A DNA stretch of 11,473 bases from assembly GCA_900546005.1 (NCBI GenBank), contig URBJ01000073.1:1-11473 (forward strand). The letters run 5' to 3'. Both the position numbers and the translations under genes were made by a program. Under the pieces are notes generated by a model. The model worked only from the letters and a program-made list of their open reading frames with translations. It did no database searches and was not told the origin of the DNA. Source of the DNA: an uncultured Alistipes sp. (GTDB lineage: Bacteria; Bacteroidota; Bacteroidia; Bacteroidales; Rikenellaceae). This document shows, piece by piece, positions 1 to 6,660 of this stretch; within the stretch, counting starts at the first letter, position 1; every line of letters starts with the position of its first letter.

Positions 1-431
1 TCCCCTACCTCAAACAATGCCACAAGCAACGCTCTGGGTTCCTCCGCTGCTGTCGTTTGGGGCAACATAACCTTTTTGACCTCAATATAAGGGTGTGCCG
101 ACAAAATGCCGACTCCGTACCAGCCTCCGGCAAACGCTATGGTCTTTCCGTAGAGAGGAAACATACCGGTCCGCAACCCCAACTCCGTCGAGAAATCCTT
201 GTCGTGCTGGTGGTTGATTCCATCTCTACGAGTCTGACAATCGACCTCTTGAATCGCGACAAAATCGGGATGTTCCGACCGGATCAGCCCTGCTAACTCT
301 GTGAGCGAGGCCCGTTCACCGAAGCGTAAATTATACGTCATCACCTTCAGCCGCAAGGTGTCCTCACCCCGCACCGTCGAGATGCTGCAAAACACGATCA
401 GCGACAACAAAAACGCCAGACCTCTTTTCAT
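1..431 (-). CDS. Exported endonuclease/exonuclease/phosphatase-family protein (partial, C-terminus off the left edge)
   Basis: Reading the minus strand from ATG at 431 gives 143 codons with no stop before the window edge, so only the N-terminal part is present. Residues 1 to about 21 form a signal peptide (MKRG, then a hydrophobic stretch ending near STVRGED), so the product is probably exported to the periplasm or held at the outer surface. The mature part opens with LKVMTYNLRFG (28-38), followed by DFVAIQEVD (56-64), where the Glu of QEVD (62) would be a metal ligand. GGWYGVGILSAHP (102-114) and EPRA (131-134) follow. These are the ordered N-terminal motifs of the Mg-dependent EEP phosphodiesterase fold shared by DNase I, sphingomyelinases and inositol phosphatases. 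The substrate cannot be told from this half; the catalytic Asp and His residues of the C-terminal half lie outside the window. A Bacteroidetes-type -7 box lies 24 bases upstream, supporting this start. Confidence 0.88.
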   Translation of the reverse strand, partial: MKRGLAFLLSLIVFCSISTVRGEDTLRLKVMTYNLRFGERASLTELAGLIRSEHPDFVAIQEVDCQTRRDGINHQHDKDFSTELGLRTGMFPLYGKTIAFAGGWYGVGILSAHPYIEVKKVMLPQTTAAEEPRALLVALFEVG

Positions 432-454
432 AATTTTGTGCATATAACCGTTTG

Positions 455-462
455 CAAAGATA
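455..462 (-). promoter_or_regulatory. Bacteroidetes -7 promoter element for the EEP-family gene
   Basis: On the minus strand this reads TATCTTTG, a match to the Bacteroidetes sigma-ABfr consensus TAnnTTTG, 23 bases before the ATG at 431. No clear TTTG -33 box is visible at the expected spacing; only a T-rich stretch lies there. The expected short 5' leader fits the assigned start. Confidence 0.6.
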
Positions 463-744
463 ACGCATTCATCGAGAAAACACCGCTCTTTTTTATCGGA
501 TCCGTTCCGATCTCAAGCTCGTATCGCTCACCTTCCACCCTCCAGCCCTTGTAAACCTCCGTTCGTTTGCTCCTTCTCCTGCCTTTCCGCGACCTGTATC
601 CGACACACTCGCCTACATTCTGTCAATGCCGTCCGCTCTCGGCAGCTTCGCTTCTTCTAAGACAGGCCCGGTCCCAATAACGCGCCATGGATCAAATTTT
701 CAGACTTTATCCGACAACGGTGGACAAAAACAGATTGGCGTGCT
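463..744. other. Intergenic stretch without a recognisable gene
   Basis: Between the EEP-family promoter and the stop of the DUF1643 gene I see no ORF with homology-like motifs, no tRNA and no clear terminator. A short inverted repeat, ATCGGA (495-500) and TCCGAT (506-511), is present, but its T-run lies on the wrong side for a terminator in either useful direction. A 21-codon minus-strand ORF (623-688) has no support. The stretch is long for this compact window and could hold a small RNA or decayed coding sequence, but nothing in it shows that. Confidence 0.5.
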
Positions 745-1272
745 CTACTTCTTCAAATATGCCTCCACATCAAAGGGCTCGAAGCTACACCGAAAGGAGA
801 CGTACAGCGGATGTCGAGGGTTTCCCTTTGCCGTCAATGCACCGATTTGCAGACGGTTTCCCCGATTGTTTTGCAGTATCCCAAAAATATCTTTTACGCA
901 CCCCTTTAAATAGGGCCGAACCCCGACGCCATCGCCCCATGCCGCCCAAATATCGGCATCCGGATACCGCATAACGACCTCTTGCACGTTTTGAAGAGCT
1001 CGCTGATGCATTTTTTCGTCCAAACAGGCCGCAAGCCTCTGTTTATCGGTCGCCCGCTCCGAAGACAAATTCAGGATGACCAATCCATCGTATCCGGCCC
1101 GTTCGGCAAATCCGATCATTTTCCGCACCGTCGGATCAGGATGCTCCTCGTTCGCCGTGCTCGGATTCAACCCCACGGCAATCAGCGGATGATCACCCGC
1201 CAGTTCGAGAACAAACCGGTAACCCCCTTGTGCACATCCTGTCTGAATACAGCGTATCGGTCGATAAATCAT
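745..1272 (-). CDS. DUF1643 family protein
   Basis: The predicted 175-residue protein carries the ordered signature of the DUF1643 family. This comprises a core with GYRF (17-20), LNPSTA (35-40), DPTVRKMIGFAERAGYDGL (46-64), NLSSERATD (68-76), IWAAWGDG (108-115) and a C-terminal GNPRHPLYV (150-158). The family is short, soluble and lacks an established biochemical function; the length here is typical. The reading frame can be extended to a TTG at 1284, giving four extra residues (MGEK). I prefer the ATG at 1272 because it needs no alternative start, and the family usually begins shortly before the RxR/YRF core. No convincing promoter or Shine-Dalgarno site is visible upstream. The gene stands alone, downstream of and co-oriented with tRNA-Pro, with about 250 bases of pyrimidine-rich spacer between. 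Nothing nearby suggests a pathway. Confidence 0.85.
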   Translation of the reverse strand: MIYRPIRCIQTGCAQGGYRFVLELAGDHPLIAVGLNPSTANEEHPDPTVRKMIGFAERAGYDGLVILNLSSERATDKQRLAACLDEKMHQRALQNVQEVVMRYPDADIWAAWGDGVGVRPYLKGCVKDIFGILQNNRGNRLQIGALTAKGNPRHPLYVSFRCSFEPFDVEAYLKK

Positions 1273-1284
1273 TTTTTCACCCAA

Positions 1285-1474
1285 AACAAAATAAAAGGAG
1301 ACTGCTTCCTCGGAACGAAAATGAACCTTTAATTCACGATACCGATTCTACCCCTCTTACCCTACTTTTCTCTACTTTTTCACCTATTTCGTAAAAAAAA
1401 TTCCGCATCCGAAGCTTTTTCTTTTCCTTATTCATCTCCTTGTCGCATTTTCACCCTCGCTCCCCATCACAGAC
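1285..1474. other. Pyrimidine-rich spacer upstream of the DUF1643 gene
   Basis: This spacer contains plus-strand C/T-rich runs (about 1347-1390 and 1414-1440), including a near-repeat of CTACTTTT at about 1371 and 1382, and an A-run at 1393-1400. It must hold whatever promoter serves the minus-strand DUF1643 gene, but I find no clean TAnnTTTG there. No ORF or RNA gene is supported. Confidence 0.4.
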
Positions 1475-1512
1475 AAAGGGCATGAGGCTGCTCTTTCAAC
1501 TTCATGCCCTTT
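1475..1512 (-). terminator. Inverted repeat downstream of tRNA-Pro, probable terminator
   Basis: AAAGGGCATGA (1475-1485) and TCATGCCCTTT (1502-1512) are perfect 11-base inverted repeats with a 16-base loop, starting 7 bases past the 3' end of tRNA-Pro. In the tRNA transcript the stem ends in UUU followed by GUCUG, so the U-run is short. On the plus strand the trailing run is TTTT. It most likely ends the tRNA-Pro transcript. Confidence 0.6.
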
Positions 1513-1519
1513 TCCACGT

Positions 1520-1593
1520 CGGGGTACCAGGATTCGAACCTGGGACCCCCTGCTCCCAAAGCAGGTGCGCTAACCGGACTGCGCTACACCCCG
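1520..1593 (-). tRNA. tRNA-Pro (anticodon UGG)
   Basis: The minus strand folds as a 74-base tRNA without encoded CCA. The acceptor strands are CGGGGTG and TACCCCG (seven pairs, one G-T). The anticodon stem CCTGC/GCAGG encloses loop TTTGGGA, giving anticodon TGG, which reads CCN proline codons. The T arm is CCAGG-TTCGAAT-CCTGG. The D loop contains GGTTA. The CCA end must be added after transcription. It stands alone with its own promoter and a downstream inverted repeat, rather than in a tRNA cluster. Confidence 0.97.
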
Positions 1594-1599
1594 TCGGCC

Positions 1600-1618
1600 C
1601 CGACGGAAGATCCGCCGG
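1600..1618 (-). other. Hairpin in the 5' leader of pre-tRNA-Pro
   Basis: In the minus-strand RNA, CCGGCGGA and TCCGUCGG pair over eight positions (one G-U) around a three-base loop. On the plus strand the same position is an A-C mismatch, so the fold is better in the tRNA-sense RNA. The hairpin sits between the predicted transcription start (near 1620) and the mature tRNA 5' end, so it would be the first structure in the primary transcript and would be removed by RNase P. Confidence 0.5.
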
Positions 1619-1626
1619 ACGGAGGA

Positions 1627-1657
1627 CAAAGATAATACGTTTTCATCGATTTGCAAA
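1627..1657 (-). promoter_or_regulatory. Promoter of tRNA-Pro (TTTG-N19-TATCTTTG)
   Basis: On the minus strand a -33 box TTTG (1654-1657) is followed after 19 bases by TATCTTTG (1627-1634), a full match to the Bacteroidetes consensus TTTG-N19/20-TAnnTTTG. It lies about 33 bases before the mature tRNA end and is divergent from the meaB promoter. Confidence 0.82.
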
Positions 1658-1707
1658 AACAAAGAGAAACAAATCCAACTTATGATGGTCGGTTAAAATA
1701 AATTTGG

Positions 1708-1715
1708 TATCTTTG
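1708..1715 (+). promoter_or_regulatory. Bacteroidetes -7 element of meaB
   Basis: TATCTTTG matches TAnnTTTG and lies 24 bases before the meaB ATG. The -33 region has no clear TTTG. Its position supports the upstream ATG at 1740 as the real start. Confidence 0.6.
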
Positions 1716-1739
1716 TCCTGACCGATACATCCTACGAAA

Positions 1740-2840
1740 ATGGAACATTTTGAAGACCAACACGGCAAAGAACACGACAGCGCACTCTCCGTCAATCGGG
1801 GCGTTTCGCAACCTCCCGTGGTGAATCCCCACTTCCGCCGGGTAAAACGGCATAGTCTCTCCACCGACGAATACATGAAGGGTATTCTTGAGGGCAACAT
1901 TACCATCCTTTCGCAAGCCATCACCCTTGTCGAAAGCCTGAGATCCGATCATTATGCTCAGGCTCAGGAGATCATCGAACGTTGCCTGCCCCACTCGGGC
2001 CGATCGATCCGGATCGGCATCACGGGAGTTCCGGGCGCCGGAAAGTCGACATTCATCGAGGCAATCGGCAACATGGTGACCCGACTCGGACACAAGCTCT
2101 CGGTGCTGGCCATCGACCCGAGTTCGGAGCGCAGCAAGGGCTCAATTCTGGGGGACAAAACCCGAATGGAGACCCTCGTCCACAACCCCGACGTCTTCAT
2201 CCGGCCCTCACCATCGGCCGGTTCCCTGGGCGGTGTAGCCCGAAAAACCCGAGAGAGCATCATCCTTTGCGAGGCTGCCGGTTTCGACGTGATCTTCATC
2301 GAGACCGTAGGTGTCGGGCAATCCGAAACGGCCGTCCATTCGATGGTCGACCTGTTCCTGCTGTTGCAGATCGCCGGAGCCGGCGACGAGCTGCAAGGCA
2401 TCAAACGGGGCATCATGGAGATGGCGGACATGATCGCGATCAACAAGGCCGACAGCGGCAACGAACGCCGAGCAGAAATCGCCCGCAGCCATTTCGCCAA
2501 CGCACTGAATCTTTTCCCGATGCCCGATTCGGGTTGGAAACCCAAGGTCTACACCTGTTCGGCGGTCGAAGGTAACGGTCTGCCCGAAATCTGGAACGGC
2601 ATCGAAGACTTTTTGAAATTCACGAAACAGAACGGATATTACCAACAGAACCGGAACCGCCAATCGAAATACTGGATGTACGAATCGATCAACGAGGCGC
2701 TGCGCGAAAGTTTCTACCGAAACGAGCGGATCGAAAACGAAATCGAGCGGTACGAGCAGCTGGTACTTGCCAACCAGAAAAGTTCCTTTGTTGCCGCCAA
2801 GGAGCTCTTGACCCTCTATTTCGATTCGATCAAACGATAA
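1740..2840 (+). CDS. meaB: Methylmalonyl-CoA mutase-associated GTPase MeaB (ArgK/YgfD family)
   Basis: The 366-residue protein is a SIMIBI-class G3E GTPase that protects and reactivates B12-dependent methylmalonyl-CoA mutase by gating cofactor delivery, a cytosolic step of the succinate/propionate interconversion used by many Bacteroidales. Visible motifs in order are a helical N-terminal arm, then GVPGAGKST (Walker A, 96-104). These are followed by AIDPSS (124-129), GSILGDKTRM (134-143), IETVGVGQSE (187-196, switch region with the Walker B-like acid), NKAD (235-238, base specificity) and SAVEG (274-278). A C-terminal helical region (about 300-366) corresponds to the dimerisation arm of the family. 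The N-terminus is about 35-40 residues longer than in the E. coli protein as I recall it. The -7 box 24 bases upstream of the ATG at 1740 supports that start. No mutase subunit gene is in the window. The 3' end overlaps the convergent MATE gene by 11 bases. Confidence 0.95.
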   Translation: MEHFEDQHGKEHDSALSVNRGVSQPPVVNPHFRRVKRHSLSTDEYMKGILEGNITILSQAITLVESLRSDHYAQAQEIIERCLPHSGRSIRIGITGVPGAGKSTFIEAIGNMVTRLGHKLSVLAIDPSSERSKGSILGDKTRMETLVHNPDVFIRPSPSAGSLGGVARKTRESIILCEAAGFDVIFIETVGVGQSETAVHSMVDLFLLLQIAGAGDELQGIKRGIMEMADMIAINKADSGNERRAEIARSHFANALNLFPMPDSGWKPKVYTCSAVEGNGLPEIWNGIEDFLKFTKQNGYYQQNRNRQSKYWMYESINEALRESFYRNERIENEIERYEQLVLANQKSSFVAAKELLTLYFDSIKR

Positions 2841-4122
2841 TTTTCAGCCGGTGCGTCATGAAGTACTGAAGAATGCCCCGGGCGATCAGAAACAGCAGAA
2901 AGGCCGCCCACAGAGCATTGTTCCCGATCACCGAGCGGAATCCATAATAGACGGCAAAGAAGAGTGCGGTGGAGAGAAATACCGAGTCGCGCATCACGGC
3001 CGTGCGGGTTGCCCCGATCAGAATGCCATCGATCGTAAACGGAATGAACGCGACGAGCGGAATCGCGATCAGCCATCCGACATAGCCTCCGGCTTCGGAT
3101 AGAATTGCAGGGCTCTCGGTGAAGAGCGAGAGGACAGACCTCCATCCGAAGGCATAGATTCCCGTATAGAGCACCGCCACGACACCGCCCCAGACAAGCA
3201 ACAGCCGTACGCATCGGTTGAGTGCCTGCACATTATGTGCACCCGTATAGCGACCGGCCAGCGACTCTCCCGCATAGGCAAAACCATCCATCAGATAGGA
3301 GAAGAGCGTAAAGAGCTGCATCAGCAACGTATTGACGGCAAGCATCGTATCGCCCATTCCGGAGGATGCGGAGGTGAAAAACGTGTAGACGACAACGATG
3401 CACGCAGTACGCAGAAATATGTCGCGATTGATTTTAAAGAAGGCGAGCAGAGCATCCAGCTTCAGACACTCGCGAATCCGGATATACCGCAGAAAACGCC
3501 GATAATAAACGCCCCACAAAACGATGGAGAGCACCAAACCGCTGTATTGTGCGACGACAGTTCCCCACGCTACGCCTACGATACCCCATCCCAATCCTAA
3601 AGCAAACCAGAGGCAGAAAATCAGATTGACGACATTGACCCCGATCGAAATGTACATCGGGAAGCGCGAATTCTGCATACCGATGTACCAGCCGTGAAAG
3701 GCAAACATCGAGATCGTTGCAGGAGCCGCCCAGATCCGGGCATAAAAATAGTCTGCCGCATAGCTCATCGTATGCGGCGTGCCGTCCATCAGCAGAAATA
3801 CCGCATGCCCTATCGGCCGTTGAAACACCACCAGCAACAGTGCAGCCGCCAGAGCCAAGATCAGGGCCCGCACGAACACGGAAGCGATCTCCGTAAAGTT
3901 TCGCGCTCCGTATGCCTGAGCCGTACAACCGCTCGCTCCCATACGCAAGAAGGCGAAGTTCCAATAGATGAAGTTGAAAACCGCTGTTCCGATGGCGATG
4001 CCTCCGATCAACGAATCATCTCCGAGATGCCCGACAATGGCGATATCAACCAGTCCCAACAACGGGACGGTAATATTCGAGATAATATTCGGTAGTGCAA
4101 GTGCTAAAATCTTCCGGTTCAT
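2830..4122 (-). CDS. MATE-family efflux transporter, DinF type
   Basis: The 430-residue, very hydrophobic protein has the 12-helix MATE architecture of two six-helix bundles. It closely resembles the DinF branch. LPNIISNITVPLLGLVDIAI (10-29) in helix 1 contains the conserved Asp (26), FLRMGASGCTAQAYG (58-72) follows, then INRDIFLR (231-238) opens the second bundle. LMDGFAYAGE (277-286) and IDGILIGATR (364-373) are the matching DinF motifs. Family members exchange H+ or Na+ for organic cations or other toxic compounds at the inner membrane; the substrate here is unknown. The frame is open up to a TTG at 4158, but the ATG at 4122 overlaps the TGA of the upstream dehydrogenase (ATGA), and MATE homology begins right there, so I choose 4122. 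It is therefore translationally coupled to that gene. Its last 11 bases overlap the end of meaB. Confidence 0.93.
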   Translation of the reverse strand: MNRKILALALPNIISNITVPLLGLVDIAIVGHLGDDSLIGGIAIGTAVFNFIYWNFAFLRMGASGCTAQAYGARNFTEIASVFVRALILALAAALLLVVFQRPIGHAVFLLMDGTPHTMSYAADYFYARIWAAPATISMFAFHGWYIGMQNSRFPMYISIGVNVVNLIFCLWFALGLGWGIVGVAWGTVVAQYSGLVLSIVLWGVYYRRFLRYIRIRECLKLDALLAFFKINRDIFLRTACIVVVYTFFTSASSGMGDTMLAVNTLLMQLFTLFSYLMDGFAYAGESLAGRYTGAHNVQALNRCVRLLLVWGGVVAVLYTGIYAFGWRSVLSLFTESPAILSEAGGYVGWLIAIPLVAFIPFTIDGILIGATRTAVMRDSVFLSTALFFAVYYGFRSVIGNNALWAAFLLFLIARGILQYFMTHRLKIIV

Positions 4123-5678
4123 CGCTTTTCGATAAAATCGACCGCCCGGTCGGCACAACGCTCCCCATCGATTGCTGCCGAAATGATTCCTCCGGCATAT
4201 CCGGCCCCTTCGCCTGCAGGAAAGAGTCCTTCGAGTTCGGGGTGCATCAGGGTCACCGGATCGCGGGGAATCCGCACGGGAGAGGAGGTCCGCGACTCGA
4301 CCCCAACCACCAAGGCCTCACGAGTCACAAAGCCGCGTATCTTGTGTCCAAACGCAACGAAACCACTCCGCAACGCATCCGAGACGAAATCGGGAAGCCA
4401 CCGATCCAACCGCGAAGGGACCACTCCCGGCACATAGGAGCATCGCGGCAGATCGACTGATTTTTTCCCCGCCACAAAATCCGTCAAGCGCTGAGCCGGA
4501 GCCACCTGTGCCGTTCCGACCTGAGCGTAGGCCGTCTCCTCGACCATCTGTTGGAAACGAAGTCCCGCCAGTTCGCCAAAAGAGGGGCGCAAATATTCGA
4601 AATCCGAGAGCCGAACCTCGGTAACGATTCCCGAGTTGGCAAACACCGAATTCCGTCCCGACGGCGACATTCCGTTCACGACGGACTCTCCGGCACGGGT
4701 CATGGCCGGCACGATAAACCCGCCCGGACACATACAAAACGAATAGACCCCACGTCCGCCGCACTGTGCAACCAATGAATAGGCCGCAGCTGGCAGGTAC
4801 TCTCCCCGTTCGGGCATATGGTATTGCGCAGCGTCGATCAACGCTTGCGGATGCTCGACCCGCACACCCAAGGCAAACGCTTTGGCCTCGAGCCGCACAC
4901 CCTGCGCATACAACATTTCATATATATCACGAGCCGAATGCCCTGTACCAAGAATAACGGCCGCCCCTTCGACCTGCGTATCGTCGAACCGGACACCGGT
5001 CACCCGCCCCTGCTTGACACACAAGCCCGAAACTTTTGCTCCGAAAACGATCTCTCCTCCCGCTTCGGTAATCGTCCGCCGCATGGCTGAAATAATTCGC
5101 GGCAGCCGATCGGTCCCGATGTGCGGACGCGCATCATACAGGATCGATTCGTCGGCTCCATGAAACCGGAAAACCTCGAGAGCCTTCCGGAAATCGCCCC
5201 GTTTTTTCGATCGGGTAAAAAGTTTCCCATCCGAAAAGGTTCCGGCACCACCCTCTCCAAACGCATAGTTCGAATCGGGATCAACCGGACCGTTGCGATT
5301 GATGCGGGCAATATCCCGCTTACGGGCTGAAACGTCTTTGCCCCGTTCGAGCACAATCGGGCGATACCCCCGTTCGATCAACCTCAGCGCTGCAAACAGA
5401 CCTGCCGGTCCCGAACCGACAACCACAACAGGAGTGGCCCCTCCTACATAGGGGTAATCGAAATGGATTTCGGGAGGAGCCTGCTCACCGTCGACATAGA
5501 CCTGCACGCCCAGATTGACCCGCACGGCACGGCCACGCGCATCGATCGAACGCCGCACGACACGTACATAAGCAATCTGCGACTGCTTCACCGAAAGCCG
5601 ACGAGCCACTTCCGGAAGGTAATAGGCCGGATCGGAAGCCTCTCGGGGCGACAAAACCAACGACAATTCAACAGGCAT
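4119..5678 (-). CDS. FAD-dependent dehydrogenase, uncharacterised COG2509-type
   Basis: The 519-residue protein is a cytosolic flavoprotein of the uncharacterised FAD-dependent dehydrogenase group. A small N-terminal domain (about 1-75), with the characteristic VRRSIDARGR (41-50), precedes the FAD-binding fold. VVVVGSGPAGLFAALRL (84-100) is the dinucleotide-binding glycine motif and ends in VLERG (109-113), whose Glu (111) should bind the adenosine ribose. NYAFGEGGAGTFSDGKLFTR (roughly 137-156) is a family hallmark that probably contacts the flavin. A GTGHSARDIYEML motif closes the middle domain, and FPAGEGAGYAGGI near the C-terminus (GEG at 489) is the second FAD contact. The reaction and electron partner are not known for the family. 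ATG at 5678 is chosen because the N-terminal domain begins directly after it. It is the first gene of a coupled pair with the MATE transporter. No convincing promoter is near the start. Confidence 0.9.
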   Translation of the reverse strand: MPVELSLVLSPREASDPAYYLPEVARRLSVKQSQIAYVRVVRRSIDARGRAVRVNLGVQVYVDGEQAPPEIHFDYPYVGGATPVVVVGSGPAGLFAALRLIERGYRPIVLERGKDVSARKRDIARINRNGPVDPDSNYAFGEGGAGTFSDGKLFTRSKKRGDFRKALEVFRFHGADESILYDARPHIGTDRLPRIISAMRRTITEAGGEIVFGAKVSGLCVKQGRVTGVRFDDTQVEGAAVILGTGHSARDIYEMLYAQGVRLEAKAFALGVRVEHPQALIDAAQYHMPERGEYLPAAAYSLVAQCGGRGVYSFCMCPGGFIVPAMTRAGESVVNGMSPSGRNSVFANSGIVTEVRLSDFEYLRPSFGELAGLRFQQMVEETAYAQVGTAQVAPAQRLTDFVAGKKSVDLPRCSYVPGVVPSRLDRWLPDFVSDALRSGFVAFGHKIRGFVTREALVVGVESRTSSPVRIPRDPVTLMHPELEGLFPAGEGAGYAGGIISAAIDGERCADRAVDFIEKR

Positions 5679-5887
5679 ATCGACCGAAATATTCGATTTA
5701 ACTACGTAATTATAATCTTATAAGTGCGATAAGGTTCCTTGACTTCACAGAAAAGATCGTCCCTTTCCACGATCCTATTTCCGACAGAAATAGCGGCCCG
5801 ACGGAGCTCAAAAACCGCCATCTTCACAAAACGATCGTATCCGAACCATTATCTCGAGGCAAAAATAGGCAAAACATAAAAAATTCG

Positions 5888-5895
5888 TATATTTG
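5888..5895 (+). promoter_or_regulatory. Bacteroidetes -7 element of the glycosyltransferase-pyrC unit
   Basis: TATATTTG matches TAnnTTTG and lies 36 bases before the ATG at 5932, in an A/T-rich block. The -33 box is not recognisable. The spacing is normal for a short leader. Confidence 0.6.
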
Positions 5896-5931
5896 TTTGA
5901 TAGAATGAATCCTTTTACATCCTGACGCGTT

Positions 5932-6657
5932 ATGAAAAATCTGGTTATTATCCCCACATACAACGAATTGGATAACATCCGTCCGATGATCGACAAGGTA
6001 TTTTCCCTGCCCGAAAAATTCGATCTGCTGATTATCGACGACGGTTCTCCGGACGGGACAGCCAACATAGTCAAAGAGCAACAGAAGGTCCACCCCGATT
6101 CGTTGCACCTGATCGAACGGTCGGGAAAACAGGGATTGGGCACCGCCTATCTGACCGGATTCCGTTGGGCTCTGGATCACGGATACGACTACGTGTTCGA
6201 AATGGACTGCGACTTTTCGCACAATCCGGACGATCTGGTCCGGCTCTCCGAAGCCGCCGTCAAAGGCGCCGACCTGGTCATCGGATCGCGTTATGTAACG
6301 GGAGTCAACGTAGTCAACTGGCCGATGAAACGGGTGCTGATGTCCTACTACGCTTCGGCCTATGTCCGGCTCGTCACAGGAATGCCCGTACGCGATGCCA
6401 CTGCAGGTTTCGTATGTTACAGCGCCGGCCTGCTGCGAAAAATCGACATGGAGGCCATCCAGATGAAGGGATACGGATTCCAAGTCGAAATGAAATACAC
6501 GGCATGGAAACTCGGTGCACGGATTCAAGAGGTGCCCATCATCTTCACCGAACGCACGCAGGGTGCCTCGAAGATGAGCGGAGGAATCTTCCGCGAAGCC
6601 TTCTTCGGCGTTATGAAATTGCGTTTCCGTTCGGTTCATCCGAAACAAAATGCCTAA
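5932..6657 (+). CDS. Polyprenol monophosphomannose synthase-like glycosyltransferase (GT2, Dpm1 family)
   Basis: The 241-residue protein is a GT-A fold family 2 glycosyltransferase of the dolichol/polyprenol-phosphate mannose synthase type. It is expected to transfer a sugar, typically mannose from GDP-mannose, onto undecaprenyl phosphate at the cytosolic face of the inner membrane. Motifs in order are VIIPTYNELDNI (5-16), IDDGSPDGT (35-43), SGKQGLGTAY (64-73), EMDCDFSHNP (90-99, with the metal-binding D92 and D94), GSRYV (118-122), RDATAGF (154-160), GYGFQVE (180-186) and ERTQGASKM (207-215). It ends soon after, with no C-terminal transmembrane pair, so it is the short soluble or peripheral form. 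It starts right at the conserved strand, leaving no choice of start. The stop lies three bases before the pyrC start, so the two are surely cotranscribed. The sugar donor is inferred from the family and not shown. Confidence 0.92.
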   Translation: MKNLVIIPTYNELDNIRPMIDKVFSLPEKFDLLIIDDGSPDGTANIVKEQQKVHPDSLHLIERSGKQGLGTAYLTGFRWALDHGYDYVFEMDCDFSHNPDDLVRLSEAAVKGADLVIGSRYVTGVNVVNWPMKRVLMSYYASAYVRLVTGMPVRDATAGFVCYSAGLLRKIDMEAIQMKGYGFQVEMKYTAWKLGARIQEVPIIFTERTQGASKMSGGIFREAFFGVMKLRFRSVHPKQNA

Positions 6658-6660
6658 GCC

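Noticed and set aside
495..511. Inverted repeat ATCGGA/TCCGAT considered as a terminator
   Set aside because: The stem is six pairs and the T-run precedes rather than follows it on the plus strand; no gene ends there in a suitable direction.
623..688. 21-codon minus-strand ORF in the intergenic region
   Set aside because: It has no promoter, no recognisable motif and is of a length expected by chance.
1964..2545. Open frames of nearly 200 codons on both strands within meaB
   Set aside because: The meaB frame has all GTPase motifs in order. The others are Arg/Pro/Ser-rich translations typical of wrong frames.
4123..4158. Upstream TTG start giving the MATE protein 12 more residues
   Set aside because: The added residues are polar, lie within the dehydrogenase coding end, and MATE homology starts at the ATG that overlaps the upstream stop.
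5860..5867. Minus-strand TATTTTTG as a promoter for the FAD dehydrogenase
   Set aside because: It matches TAnnTTTG but would give a leader of about 175 bases and has no -33 box; the region is simply A/T-rich.
5824..6648. 274-codon open frame on the minus strand opposite the Dpm1-like gene
   Set aside because: It lies entirely antisense to a gene with full GT2 motifs and shows no family signature of its own. Codon bias in GC-rich genes often leaves the opposite frame open.
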